From assembly GCA_002363955.1 (NCBI GenBank), contig DEXE01000007.1, positions 375,965 to 439,964 on the forward strand: 64,000 bases of DNA, read 5' to 3'. Each line of letters opens with the position of its first letter. Positions within the stretch are counted from its first letter, which is position 1. Below are positions 27,672 to 36,946 of this stretch, in pieces. The notes beneath the pieces were generated by a model, which searched no databases, had not been told where the DNA came from, and saw only the letters and a program-made list of their open reading frames with translations. The translations under genes were made by a program, and so were the position numbers. The stretch is from Methylophaga sp. UBA3192. Its GTDB lineage: Bacteria > Pseudomonadota > Gammaproteobacteria > Nitrosococcales > Methylophagaceae.

Positions 27672-28517
27672 TTATTTTTGCTGAAGTTTCAACGCCATGT
27701 CATAGGCTTTATTTTTTTTGATACCCAGAATGGACGCTGTGATGCTCGCTGCTTGTTTTAAAGGCACTTCGTTAAGCAAAATTTGTAACACCCGAGCCTG
27801 CTCCGTTTCATCGGTGTCAGCCACCGTAGATTCTCCTTCAACAAGCAAAACTATTTCACCTTTTTGATGATTGGTATCCATGATGACAATCTCAACCAAT
27901 TCCGCTAATGGCAGCGTAACAATGGTTTCAAACATTTTTGTCAGTTCACGTGCCAAACAGGCTTTACGCTCCCCTCCAAATACGGCCAGCATATCCTGCA
28001 AGCAACCGACCATCCTTTTAGGACTTTCGTAAAAAATCATCGTCCGCGGCTCGCTCACAAGCTTTTCCAAAGCCTGGCGGCGAGCAGTCACTTTCGGTGG
28101 CAGAAAACCTTCAAAAGTAAAGCGTTCAGCAGATAATCCAGAAGCGGATAAGGCGGTGATAACGGCACAGGCACCAGGAATAGGAACGACCTTAATACCC
28201 TTTTCACGTGCCATATTGACTAACCGAAAACCCGGATCGCTGATTAATGGTGTGCCAGCATCAGAAATCAGTGCAATTGAATTACCATCCACTATTTTTG
28301 ATAACAATAATTCACTGCGCTGCTGCTCATTATGTTCGTGTAATGAAATAGTTGATGTTTCGATACCATGATGTTGCAACAGAAATTTGCTATGACGAGT
28401 GTCCTCAGCGGCAATTAAATCGACTGAAGACAGAACGTCAATAGCGCGCGCTGAAATATCGGCGAGATTGCCGATTGGCGTGGCAACAATATAAAGTGCG
28501 GCTGTGGCGTCTTTCAC
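27672..28517 (-). CDS. rsmI: 16S rRNA (cytidine1402-2'-O)-methyltransferase
   Basis: Tetrapyrrole-methylase-fold enzyme that adds the ribose methyl group at C1402, the base that RsmH methylates. 281 residues, with LYIVATPIGNLADIS at the N-terminus, AAEDTRHS, SDAGTPLISDPGFRLV, VPIPGACA and FEGFLP. It is transcribed away from lpoA, as in E. coli (yraL/yraM), and is followed after 21 bp by rnpB on the same strand. Confidence 0.96.
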   Translation of the reverse strand: MKDATAALYIVATPIGNLADISARAIDVLSSVDLIAAEDTRHSKFLLQHHGIETSTISLHEHNEQQRSELLLSKIVDGNSIALISDAGTPLISDPGFRLVNMAREKGIKVVPIPGACAVITALSASGLSAERFTFEGFLPPKVTARRQALEKLVSEPRTMIFYESPKRMVGCLQDMLAVFGGERKACLARELTKMFETIVTLPLAELVEIVIMDTNHQKGEIVLLVEGESTVADTDETEQARVLQILLNEVPLKQAASITASILGIKKNKAYDMALKLQQK

Positions 28518-28609
28518 GGCGTATATCCTGAAAAGAAATATTGATTCTGGTCGTAATATACGCGAACAGGTAAGATGATGCCTTCTCCGAACTAAATTTG
28601 ATGTAGCTT

Positions 28610-30469
28610 ATGACGCAACGATTTTCCGCCCTGCTTATATTGTTGACCTTACTGACATTATCAGCCTGTCAGCCGATATCTATGGAAACAAAACCATCAG
28701 CTCCTGATATGACGTCCTTGGTATCCGAGGCAGAAAAACAAGGCGATTATGCAGTGGCCGCTGAACAATATATAGCCAAAGCGGCGGAATCAGAAGGCGC
28801 ACTCAAATCAGCATTTCAATATCGCGCTGCAATGATGCACTATGAATTAGGTGAGTTGGCAGAAGCAGAAGCTCTGCTCGCTGAAACCAACCTGCAGCAA
28901 CTGACATCACGTGAACAACTTACAGCGAATCTGTTACGTGCCGATATTGCGCTTTTGGATCTGGATGGCCTAAGTGCATTACAACATCTGGATAAAGTAG
29001 ACTTTGATTCCGCCAATGCAGCTCAACAAAAACGTATTCTGGAACTGCGGATAACAGCTTATGATCTGACTGAAAACTGGTTGGAAAAAGCCTTGGCACA
29101 TATCCGACTGGATCCAATGCTGGCGGAGAATGATCGTGAAAATAATCATTTAGCATTGTGGCAGACATTGATGAAAATGACACCACAGGCTTTGGATTTA
29201 TATAATCCCGGTCAGCCTCCGGCGGAAGATAGTGGCTGGTTTGCCTTGGCCTATGCTGTTAAAGCCTATGAAAATAATCCAGAAGCAATGGAAGTTGCCA
29301 TTGAAGATTGGGAATTCAGCTATCCAAATCATCCAGCCAACGTCGAACAACTGAAGAAATCGATTAAAACGCCTATTCGCCTTCCTGAGCAACTGGAATT
29401 GATTGGAATTTTATTGCCTGAGTCCGGTCCTGCAGCAAATGCCGCCCAGGCAATCCGTCAAGGCATCATTGCGGCACATTTTAATGCCCGTTCCAACGTT
29501 CGCTTGCAATTCTATGATGTTCGCACCGGTAATAAGCCTGACTCTAACAATGTTATCTCACAGTATGAAAAAGCGGTGGCGGACGGGGCCAATATTATTA
29601 TTGGACCGTTAGATAAGGTATCAGTTGAATTACTGGCAGCACATCAGACCTTATCAGTTCCGGTATTAGCACTGAATCGAATCAGTCAATCCAATGATCA
29701 TTCAAATTTCTTTCAATTTGCTCTGGCACCAGAAGATGATGCACGTAGCCAGGCTGAGCATGCTAATAAAATGGGATATAAACGGGCCATCGTGTTGAGC
29801 CCCCGCAGTGACTGGGGTGACAGGGTGGCAGCCGCTTTTGCCGAAGAATGGCAAACCTCAGGCGGCCAGCTGGTTACCCGTGCAAAATATGATGAAGCAG
29901 AGAATGACTATTCGCATATCCTGACACCAATCCTGGGAGTCGAAAGCAGTAATCAGCGTTATCAGAACCTGCGACGCACATTAGGACAATCTCTGGAGTT
30001 TGAACCGAGAAGACGCCAGGATGTCGATTTTCTGTTTATGGTCGGCAGACCTTTGAAAGCACGTCAGCTGGTAACGCAACTTCGTTTCCATCGTTCAGGT
30101 CAGTTACCGATACTTGCCACCTCACATGCGTACGGTGGTGAAGCGAATGCCCAGCAAGACATTGATTTGAATGGTTTGATTTTTACTGATATTCCCTGGA
30201 TGTTTACGGAACAGTCGGAACAAGATCCTGCCTATTCAGCTGTTCGTCGGCAAGCGAGTGGTGATATAGGCTCATTCATGCGTTTGGCCGCGCTGGGTGT
30301 TGATGCTTATAGAATGATTCCTTTCCTGACCGCCATGAGTAGCTCTGAAGATGAAAAATATCAGGGAGCGACCGGTGAACTGACAATTAATGAGCAAGGT
30401 CAGATTGAACGTTTGATGCCAATCGCCACTATCCGCAACGGCTTGATTGAACCGCTACAAAGAGATTAA
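28610..30469 (+). CDS. lpoA: Penicillin-binding protein activator LpoA (LppC family)
   Basis: Outer-membrane lipoprotein that activates PBP1A from the periplasmic side. 619 residues. The lipobox is LSAC at about residue 20 after a hydrophobic signal. An N-terminal TPR-like region (about 30-250) with tandem helices is followed by a periplasmic-binding-protein-like domain (from PEQLELIGILLPESGPAANAAQAI onward; NIIIGPLDK; RAIVLSP). It is the first gene of the lpoA-yraN-dolP group. No strong ribosome site precedes ATG 28610. Confidence 0.92.
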   Translation: MTQRFSALLILLTLLTLSACQPISMETKPSAPDMTSLVSEAEKQGDYAVAAEQYIAKAAESEGALKSAFQYRAAMMHYELGELAEAEALLAETNLQQLTSREQLTANLLRADIALLDLDGLSALQHLDKVDFDSANAAQQKRILELRITAYDLTENWLEKALAHIRLDPMLAENDRENNHLALWQTLMKMTPQALDLYNPGQPPAEDSGWFALAYAVKAYENNPEAMEVAIEDWEFSYPNHPANVEQLKKSIKTPIRLPEQLELIGILLPESGPAANAAQAIRQGIIAAHFNARSNVRLQFYDVRTGNKPDSNNVISQYEKAVADGANIIIGPLDKVSVELLAAHQTLSVPVLALNRISQSNDHSNFFQFALAPEDDARSQAEHANKMGYKRAIVLSPRSDWGDRVAAAFAEEWQTSGGQLVTRAKYDEAENDYSHILTPILGVESSNQRYQNLRRTLGQSLEFEPRRRQDVDFLFMVGRPLKARQLVTQLRFHRSGQLPILATSHAYGGEANAQQDIDLNGLIFTDIPWMFTEQSEQDPAYSAVRRQASGDIGSFMRLAALGVDAYRMIPFLTAMSSSEDEKYQGATGELTINEQGQIERLMPIATIRNGLIEPLQRD

Positions 30470-30475
30470 GGGCGA

Positions 30476-30832
30476 ATGGCAAAACATCTCCAGTCTGGAA
30501 AGCAGGCGGAGCAATTAGCTTGTGATTATTTACAACAGCAAGGTTTAAAGCTGATTCAGCGTAACTTTCATTGTCGTCGTGGTGAAATTGACCTGATAAT
30601 GCAGGATGAACAAACCCTGGTTTTTGTTGAAGTTCGATATCGCCGCAATCACTCACATGGTGGCGCGCTGGAAAGTATTACAAGCTTTAAACAATCACGT
30701 ATCATCATCACAGCTCAACATTATTTAATGCAATCCGGATGGTCACACAATTGCCGCTTTGATGTCATCGCCATCACTGCCGGCACAGCAGATAAAATTG
30801 TGTGGATTCGGGATGCATTTCAACTAAACTAA
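30476..30832 (+). CDS. yraN: YraN family endonuclease-fold protein (UPF0102)
   Basis: 118 residues; restriction-endonuclease-like fold with GKQAEQLACDYLQQQG, CRRGEIDLIMQDEQTLVFVEVRYR and SFKQSRIIITAQHYL. The D...ExK-type core is readable as Glu-Ile-Asp and Val-Glu-Val-Arg, with Arg in place of the usual Lys. The biological role of YraN is not established. It starts six bases after lpoA. Confidence 0.92.
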   Translation: MAKHLQSGKQAEQLACDYLQQQGLKLIQRNFHCRRGEIDLIMQDEQTLVFVEVRYRRNHSHGGALESITSFKQSRIIITAQHYLMQSGWSHNCRFDVIAITAGTADKIVWIRDAFQLN

Positions 30833-30873
30833 GCAACACTTTTATCTGCGCTCATTCAACGAGGAACAAATCC

Positions 30874-31449
30874 ATGTACCAAATTAGACTGGTTTTTATG
30901 TTACTGATACCCATAATGTTGTTGCAAGCCTGCGCGGCTGTTGTGGTCGGTGGTGCAGCAACCACTGCAGCGGTCGCCTATGATCGCCGAACAGCTGGAG
31001 CAGTTTTAGACGATCAAACTATTGAAGCAAAAGCCAAATATGCCATTTTTCAGGATAAAGACATTCACAGCCAAAGTAACATTAACGTGACCAGTTACAA
31101 TGGCTTTCTGTTGCTGTCTGGTGAAACGCCTACTGAGGCTCTCAAGCAAAAAGCTGAAAACCTGGTTAAAGATATTCCGAAAGTACGTAAGGTGTTTAAC
31201 GAGCTGGCTATCTCTGGCCCGAGTGCGTTAACTTCACGCAGCAGTGACAGTTGGATCACTACGAAAGTAAAAACCAAAATGACCCAGGATGAAAATGTTG
31301 ATCCTTTCTTTGTCAAAGTCGTGACTGAACGCGGTGTTGTTTATCTGATGGGTAAAGTTACCCGTGAAGAAGCTGACCAGGCCGTTGCTGTTACACGAAC
31401 GACTAAAGGTGTTTTACGAGTAGTGAAAATTTTTGAATATATAGATTAA
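30874..31449 (+). CDS. dolP: Outer-membrane lipoprotein with two BON domains, DolP-like
   Basis: 191 residues, the same length as E. coli DolP (YraP), which supports envelope integrity. Lipobox LLQAC with Cys20 is followed by a small glycine/alanine segment (VVGGAATTAAVAYDRR) and two BON domains (about 45-110: IFQDKDIHSQSNINVTSYNGFLLL; about 120-190: WITTKVKTKM and VYLMGKVTREEA). I chose ATG 30874, with GAGGAA upstream; a longer reading from 30802 would overlap yraN and hide the signal peptide. In E. coli diaA lies between yraN and dolP; here only 41 bp separate them. Confidence 0.93.
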   Translation: MYQIRLVFMLLIPIMLLQACAAVVVGGAATTAAVAYDRRTAGAVLDDQTIEAKAKYAIFQDKDIHSQSNINVTSYNGFLLLSGETPTEALKQKAENLVKDIPKVRKVFNELAISGPSALTSRSSDSWITTKVKTKMTQDENVDPFFVKVVTERGVVYLMGKVTREEADQAVAVTRTTKGVLRVVKIFEYID

Positions 31450-31463
31450 CTGTCAGATTGAAG

Positions 31464-31492
31464 AAAAGCCCCTCTCGCAGGGGCTTTTTTTT
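31464..31492. terminator. Bidirectional terminator between dolP and hemJ
   Basis: AGCCCCT (31467-31473), a 5-base loop and AGGGGCT (31479-31485), flanked by As on the left and eight Ts on the right. It serves dolP on the plus strand. On the minus strand it overlaps the hemJ stop region and has a shorter T-run. Confidence 0.9.
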
Positions 31493-31916
31493 AAAAAGGT
31501 TTCACCACAGCCAGAATCATCACGGCAATCAAAATTAATACCGGCATTTCGTTAAACCAGCGGTAAAACACGTGACTACGTTGATTGTTATCCGCAGCAA
31601 ATTGTTTGAGCATGCGACCACACATTCCATGATAAACAAACAGTAACAACACCAGCGTCAGTTTAGCGTGTAACCAGTACATAGTTTTTAATTGTTCCAG
31701 CGTGTAATAACTCATTAACCAGATACCTAATAACAGGGCAATAACAGCACTTGGTGTCATGATGCCCCGGTATAATTTTCGCTCCATGATTTTAAACCGT
31801 TCGTTACCAGCCCGGTCATCGCACATGGCGTGATAGACAAACAACCTTGGCAGATAAAATAAAGCGGCAAACCAGGTGACAACAGCCATTAAATGAAACG
31901 CTTTTACCCACAACAT
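31491..31916 (-). CDS. hemJ: Protoporphyrinogen IX oxidase HemJ
   Basis: Membrane protein of heme synthesis, 141 residues, the usual HemJ size. It begins MLWVKAFHLMAVVTWFAALF with the conserved His8. Four hydrophobic segments are visible, with LPRLFVYH, WLHAKLTLVLLLF (conserved Lys) and RWFNEMPVLILIAVMI. ATG 31916 has AGGAG eight bases upstream; a longer in-frame reading to 32048 would run through the divergent PilZ gene and is not credible. Confidence 0.94.
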   Translation of the reverse strand: MLWVKAFHLMAVVTWFAALFYLPRLFVYHAMCDDRAGNERFKIMERKLYRGIMTPSAVIALLLGIWLMSYYTLEQLKTMYWLHAKLTLVLLLFVYHGMCGRMLKQFAADNNQRSHVFYRWFNEMPVLILIAVMILAVVKPF

Positions 31917-31944
31917 CTGCAATGACTCCTTATTTGAAATAATG

Positions 31945-31963
31945 ATAGTATCAGTCTTACTAT
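31945..31963. promoter_or_regulatory. Small inverted repeat between hemJ and the PilZ gene
   Basis: ATAGTA (31945-31950) and TACTAT (31958-31963) around seven bases, in the 63-bp divergent gap. A possible operator or chance A/T palindrome. Confidence 0.25.
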
Positions 31964-31979
31964 AAACAGGAGACCACCA

Positions 31980-32357
31980 ATGTCGGAGGAACGCAGATAT
32001 TTCAGTCGCATTCCATTTGCTGCTAACGCACATGTCATTGCGCCCCATGGTGATGTCTATTTAAATTGTACGGTTATTGATATCTCGCTGAATGGATTAT
32101 TGATTGCCCGTCCGGACAATTGGTCAGCAAAGTTGGCTGATGTCTTTAATGTTGATCTATTGCTCGAAAATGCTCAAATTGTGATTAAGATGCAGGCTGA
32201 GGTAGCGCATATGGATACACAGAGTATCGGCTTTCACTGCCAGCTGATTGACCTTGACAGTATTACCCATTTAAAAAAGCTGGTTGAACTGAACCTTGCC
32301 GATGAAGGCTTATTGCATCGGGAGTTATCCGCCCTGCTGGACATGCCGGATAACTAG
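31980..32357 (+). CDS. PilZ domain protein, cyclic di-GMP receptor
   Basis: 125 residues consisting of little more than one PilZ domain. Both c-di-GMP contact motifs are present: Arg6-x3-Arg10 (RRYFSR) and DISLNG (34-39). So it can probably bind c-di-GMP. The output is unknown; such single-domain proteins act as adaptors for motility or exopolysaccharide. AGGAG precedes ATG 31980. An EAL protein that could degrade c-di-GMP is encoded at 54.5 kb. Confidence 0.88.
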   Translation: MSEERRYFSRIPFAANAHVIAPHGDVYLNCTVIDISLNGLLIARPDNWSAKLADVFNVDLLLENAQIVIKMQAEVAHMDTQSIGFHCQLIDLDSITHLKKLVELNLADEGLLHRELSALLDMPDN

Positions 32358-32369
32358 AACCAATAATGA

Positions 32370-33758
32370 TCACTGCCAGCCTTCTTTAAGCGCCTCAATA
32401 GCCTGTTGTAAATGATGCACGGCTATCACTTTCAAACCTGAAATCGACTTACGCGGTGCATTGGCAGCGGGCACCAAGGCCACTTTAAAGCCGTGTTTAC
32501 CCGCATCGCGGATTCGTTCTTCGCCTGCCTGAACCGGACGAATTTCCCCCGTTAATCCGACCTCTCCGAAGACCACCCAGTCTTGTGGAATCGCTTTATT
32601 ACGCAAACTGGAAATAACGGCTGTTAATACCGCCAGATCGGCACCGGTTTCACTGAGTTTAACGCCACCCACCACATTGATAAAGACATCCTGATCATGA
32701 CAGGTAATACCGCCATGGCGGTGCAAAATAGCCAGTAACATCGCCAGACGGTTTTGTTCCAAACCTACTGAGACACGTCGCGGATTACCCAATGGACTTT
32801 CATCGACCAATGCCTGCACTTCCACCAGCATCGGACGACTGCCTTCGCGAATCACTGTGATCATGCTGCCGGGAACGGCCTGTTCTCCACGAGACAAAAA
32901 GATGGCTGATGGATTACTGACTTCCTTCAATCCAAGTTCAGTCATCGCAAATACGCCCAGCTCATTAACCGCACCAAAGCGGTTTTTGACTGCACGTAAA
33001 ATACGGAACCGTGTTGAGCTGTCGCCTTCAAAATACAACACGGTATCGACCATATGTTCCAGAACGCGTGGTCCTGCCAATGCACCCTGTTTGGTGACAT
33101 GGCCCACCAGAATCATGGTGATACCGCTGGATTTGGCAAAGCGAACTAATTGCGCTGCACTTTCACGCACCTGCGCCACTGTTCCGGGTGCCGATTGCAA
33201 CAATTCGGTAAACACCGTTTGAATCGAATCAATAACCATTACCTGCGGTTGACGCTGCTGGGCAATCGCCATCATCTGTTCTGCATGGGTTTCCGCCAGT
33301 AAATCCACTGGGGTTTCCTGCAATTGCAAACGCTCAGCCCGCAGTCTAATTTGCTGCAGGGATTCTTCACCACTGATATAAAGTGGGTTGATACCACTTA
33401 ACTCGGCCATACTGGCCATGGCCTGCAATAGTAAAGTCGACTTACCAATACCGGGGTCACCGCCTATCAACACAACAGAACCTGTAACCAGGCCACCGCC
33501 CAGCACGCGGTCCAATTCAGGCAGCCCAGTAGACCAGCGGACAGCCTGTTCAGAAGTAATGGTTTTTAATGCCTGAACCGTGTTTTGTTGCTGCCCTGCA
33601 TAGCCAGTATGTTTATTCAGTGTAGCGGATGGTTTAACACCGCTCTGTACTGATTCCTCAAGATTGTTCCAGGCACCGCAATCGGAACAGCGACCAGCCC
33701 ATTGCGGTGTCTGCGCACCACATTCACGACAGACATAAACTCTCTTGGCTTTAGCCAT
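32370..33758 (-). CDS. radA: DNA repair protein RadA
   Basis: RecA-like branch-migration helicase, 462 residues. The N-terminal zinc finger is CRECGAQTPQWAGRCSDCGAW, Walker A is GGDPGIGKSTLL, the RadA-specific KNRFG motif reads KNRFGAVNELGVF, and the C-terminal Lon-like domain follows (LSETGADLAVLTAVISSL). It overlaps alr by eight bases. Confidence 0.97.
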   Translation of the reverse strand: MAKAKRVYVCRECGAQTPQWAGRCSDCGAWNNLEESVQSGVKPSATLNKHTGYAGQQQNTVQALKTITSEQAVRWSTGLPELDRVLGGGLVTGSVVLIGGDPGIGKSTLLLQAMASMAELSGINPLYISGEESLQQIRLRAERLQLQETPVDLLAETHAEQMMAIAQQRQPQVMVIDSIQTVFTELLQSAPGTVAQVRESAAQLVRFAKSSGITMILVGHVTKQGALAGPRVLEHMVDTVLYFEGDSSTRFRILRAVKNRFGAVNELGVFAMTELGLKEVSNPSAIFLSRGEQAVPGSMITVIREGSRPMLVEVQALVDESPLGNPRRVSVGLEQNRLAMLLAILHRHGGITCHDQDVFINVVGGVKLSETGADLAVLTAVISSLRNKAIPQDWVVFGEVGLTGEIRPVQAGEERIRDAGKHGFKVALVPAANAPRKSISGLKVIAVHHLQQAIEALKEGWQ

Positions 33759-34839
33759 TCAAATATTCTCTTTGAACCCTGGGTGTCACACAGGTCAGTA
33801 ATTCATATGGAATCGTTCCGGCTTTTTCGGCTAACCATTCAACCGTCACCCCATCTGCTCCCCAGATTATTACTTCGTCATCTAATTGTGCTTGCGGACA
33901 ATCATTCAGGTTGATACAAATTGTATCCATTGAGACACGACCTATAATGGGGGTGTATTGGCCACGAATCATCACAGTTCCAGCGTTGGACAAATGGCGA
34001 CTATAGCCATCTCCATAGCCAATACTGACGACTCCCATACGCATAGGCTTGTCTGCTGTCCACTGCCCGCCATAACCGACTTGATCACCGGGCTTTAACT
34101 GCTGAGTAGCTATCAGTTTGGAGACCAGTTGCATTACCGGTTTCAATCTCAGATCTGCGCCTGACTTGTCAGCAAACGGTGATGCACCATAAAGCATCAG
34201 TCCCGGTCTTACCCAATCATAATGCGATTCTGGCAGACTGATAATGGCTGCTGAATTGGCCATACATACTGGTAATCCAGTGCTTTCAGCTAGTTTATGC
34301 ATAATAGCTAACTGCTGTTGATTTCGTAAATCATCAAGTAAATCTGAGTTGGCAAAATGGCTCATCAAACCATACTGCTCAACCAAATCTTTTCGCTTTT
34401 CAAGCTGGTGAATAATTTGTTGAATAGCCGGTTCAGGTAATCCCAGCCGGTGCATTCCGGTTTCCAGCATTAACCAAATAGCGGGTAACGGCCGGTTGAT
34501 TCCGGCGTTAATAAGCGAATCAAGATGCTGTTGCTGATGGAGCACCGCTGTTAAGCCATAATCTGAAACCAAATGCCACTCTTCAGTACTGCTGACACCT
34601 TCAAATATGGTAATCGGCTGTTGAAAGCCATTTTGCCGAAGAGCTAACGCTTCGCTTAATCGTGCCACCGCAAAAGCATCACTTTGGTTTAAAGCTTTGG
34701 CAATTTTAATAAACCCATGTCCATAGGCATCGGCTTTAATCACCGACATCACTTTACTATCTGGGGCGTATTGACGAACTTGCTGCAGATTATGTTTCAG
34801 TGCTGCCAGATCGATTCGGGCAAACGGATAACGACTCAC
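33751..34839 (-). CDS. alr: Alanine racemase
   Basis: PLP enzyme converting L-Ala to D-Ala for peptidoglycan, 362 residues. The PLP lysine is Lys35 in VIKADAYGHG. Further motifs are GMHRLG, RPGLMLYGASPF, VGYGGQWTA and GRVSMDTICINL. It sits between dnaB and radA and overlaps both by a few bases, so all three are probably one transcript. It feeds Ddl in the division cluster. Confidence 0.97.
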   Translation of the reverse strand: MSRYPFARIDLAALKHNLQQVRQYAPDSKVMSVIKADAYGHGFIKIAKALNQSDAFAVARLSEALALRQNGFQQPITIFEGVSSTEEWHLVSDYGLTAVLHQQQHLDSLINAGINRPLPAIWLMLETGMHRLGLPEPAIQQIIHQLEKRKDLVEQYGLMSHFANSDLLDDLRNQQQLAIMHKLAESTGLPVCMANSAAIISLPESHYDWVRPGLMLYGASPFADKSGADLRLKPVMQLVSKLIATQQLKPGDQVGYGGQWTADKPMRMGVVSIGYGDGYSRHLSNAGTVMIRGQYTPIIGRVSMDTICINLNDCPQAQLDDEVIIWGADGVTVEWLAEKAGTIPYELLTCVTPRVQREYLNG

Positions 34840-36248
34840 GATTCATTATCACCGTAATCTTGATAATAAGCAGGGGCAAAATTTTCAAACCGGGTGTATT
34901 TGCCCTGGAAGGTTAACGCCACCGTACCGATCGGACCATTACGCTGTTTACTGATAATGATCTCCGCTTTACCCTTTTCTGCAGAATCTTCGTTGTAAAC
35001 TTCATCACGATAGATAAATACAATGATATCGGCATCCTGCTCAATCGCTCCTGACTCACGCAAATCCGACATAACCGGGCGTTTATTCGGCCGCTGCTCG
35101 AGTGAACGATTCAGCTGAGACAAAGCAATAACCGGCACATTTAATTCTTTGGCCAGTGCTTTTAATGAACGGGAGATTTCAGAAATCTCGTTGGTACGGT
35201 TTTCAGCCTGTCGGCCATTGGAACTGCCACTCATTAGCTGCAGGTAATCAACAATGATAAGACTAAGGCCATGCTCACGTTTTAAACGTCTTGCCCTGGC
35301 CCTGAGTTCAGATGGTGTTAACCCACCGGTATCATCAATAAATAACGGTGCTTCATTTAATAACGCTATTGCCGATGTCAGTCGTGGCCAGTCATCATCA
35401 TTCAATCGACCGGTACGTAAACGATGCTGATCGATACGGCCTAATGATGACAACATACGCATAGCTAGTGAGTCAGCAGGCATCTCCATACTGAATACCG
35501 CAACGGGCTGTTTACTGTGAATCGCGGCATTTTCAGCAATATTCATGGCAAAGGTGGTTTTACCCATCGATGGACGGCCCGCGATAATGACCAAATCAGC
35601 AGGCTGTAAACCTGAAGTCTGATCATCAAAATCAATAAAACCGGTCGGTAATCCGGTGATACCACTATCCTGTTCAAACAGCGTATCAATTTTATCAACG
35701 ACTTTACTCAGGACATCTTTGACCTGAATAAACCCGCCGCCACGTTTTGCACCTTTTTCAGCGATTTCGAAAACGCGACGCTCAGCGGTGTCGAGCATTT
35801 CTTCACTATTTCGCCCTTCCGGCGTAAAGGCCATATTGGCAATATTATTACCAATCTGAATCAGCTGACGCAGAATCGAACGTTCACGCACGATTGAAGC
35901 ATACGCTTTGATATTGGCTGCACTGGGAGTATTGCGCGCGAGGGCGCCAAGATAAGCGAGTTCACCGACTTTATCGAGCTCGCCACGTTGATTATGCCAT
36001 TCGGCCAGCGTGATGACGTCAACCGGATTAGCCTGTTCCATTAACTCGGCGATGCCGCGGAATATAAGCTGATGATCGTGGCGGTAGAAATCCTGCTCGA
36101 CCAATAAATCAGAAACCTGCTCCCAGGCACTGTTATCAAGCATTAGTCCGCCCAACACTGATTGTTCAGCTTCAACAGAATGCGGAGGGACCTTCAGGGC
36201 CTGAGTTGCGCTGTCTTGATAGCTTTCTGGATAAGTTATCTGTTCCAC
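34836..36248 (-). CDS. dnaB: Replicative DNA helicase DnaB
   Basis: Hexameric 5'-3' helicase at the replication fork, 470 residues. The N-terminal domain (PPHSVEAEQSVLGGLMLDNSAWEQV) is followed by a linker and a RecA-like motor with Walker A GRPSMGKTTFAM, Walker B region LIIVDYLQLMSG and the conserved RGSGAIEQDAD-like SGAIEQDADIIVFIYRDE. No intein. The loader candidate here is DciA at 8.2 kb, with no dnaC in the window. It overlaps alr by four bases. Confidence 0.97.
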   Translation of the reverse strand: MEQITYPESYQDSATQALKVPPHSVEAEQSVLGGLMLDNSAWEQVSDLLVEQDFYRHDHQLIFRGIAELMEQANPVDVITLAEWHNQRGELDKVGELAYLGALARNTPSAANIKAYASIVRERSILRQLIQIGNNIANMAFTPEGRNSEEMLDTAERRVFEIAEKGAKRGGGFIQVKDVLSKVVDKIDTLFEQDSGITGLPTGFIDFDDQTSGLQPADLVIIAGRPSMGKTTFAMNIAENAAIHSKQPVAVFSMEMPADSLAMRMLSSLGRIDQHRLRTGRLNDDDWPRLTSAIALLNEAPLFIDDTGGLTPSELRARARRLKREHGLSLIIVDYLQLMSGSSNGRQAENRTNEISEISRSLKALAKELNVPVIALSQLNRSLEQRPNKRPVMSDLRESGAIEQDADIIVFIYRDEVYNEDSAEKGKAEIIISKQRNGPIGTVALTFQGKYTRFENFAPAYYQDYGDNES

Positions 36249-36308
36249 AGCAATTGTCCAAGCTGATTAAACAAGCATTTGATTCAATATACCTGAATCA
36301 CAAAAATA

Positions 36309-36338
36309 ACAGGGGCATAGATTTTACTATGCCCCTGT
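36309..36338 (-). terminator. Terminator after rplI
   Basis: Perfect 12-bp stem ACAGGGGCATAG / CTATGCCCCTGT with a 6-base loop (36321-36326). On the minus strand it is followed by TATTTTTG. It ends the rpsF-rpsR-DUF2232-rplI operon. Confidence 0.9.
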
Positions 36339-36350
36339 CGTTCAAACTTC

Positions 36351-36899
36351 TTACTCTTGTTCTTGCGCTTTAGCGATCGCTTCAGCTTCTTCACGTGAAG
36401 CTTCACGTGCTTTACGCGCTTCTTCTGCAGCAGCAATGGCTGCAAGTTCAGCTTCTGAAGTGATATTTACTTTCACACTGACGACAACATCAGCATGCAA
36501 TTGCACATCAATGTTGTATTCACCTGTGTGACGCAAAGGACCTGTTGGTAAACGAACTTCGTTACGATCTACATCAGCACCTTTTGCATTTACCGCATCA
36601 GCGATATCCGCAGCAGTGACTGAACCGAACAGTTTACCTTCAACACCAGCATTAGCCATGATATCAACATCACCAGCTGCAACCAGTTTTTTCTCACGTT
36701 CTTGAGCTGCAGTAAGTAATTTGGCCGCCGCCGCTTCTAATTCAGCACGACGTTCTTCAAATTTTTCTCTGTTATTCTTGTTGGCAGGCAATGCCTTACC
36801 AGCAGGAACCAGATAGTTGCGACCATAGCCAGCTTTAACGCTCACTTCGTCACCCAAATTACCAAGCTTTTGAACTTTTTCCAGCAAAATTACTTGCAT
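36351..36899 (-). CDS. rplI: Ribosomal protein bL9 with long C-terminal tail
   Basis: Large-subunit protein, 182 residues from ATG 36899 (GAGGG eight bases upstream; the ATG at 36914 overlaps this ribosome site and is rejected). The N-domain MQVILLEKVQKLGNLGDEV and GYGRNYLVPAGKA is followed by the connecting helix and the C-domain. Most bL9 proteins have about 150 residues. The extra 30 or so here are a charged, helix-prone Ala/Glu/Arg tail (EEARKAREASREEAEAIAKA), probably exposed. Confidence 0.96.
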   Translation of the reverse strand: MQVILLEKVQKLGNLGDEVSVKAGYGRNYLVPAGKALPANKNNREKFEERRAELEAAAAKLLTAAQEREKKLVAAGDVDIMANAGVEGKLFGSVTAADIADAVNAKGADVDRNEVRLPTGPLRHTGEYNIDVQLHADVVVSVKVNITSEAELAAIAAAEEARKAREASREEAEAIAKAQEQE

Positions 36900-36946
36900 C
36901 GTTCTAACCCTCATTCGCAGTCAAAGACTGCTTATAAATAACCGCA

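Noticed and set aside
31917..32048. N-terminal extension of HemJ
   Set aside because: Runs antisense through the PilZ gene and would bury the conserved MLWVKAFH start.
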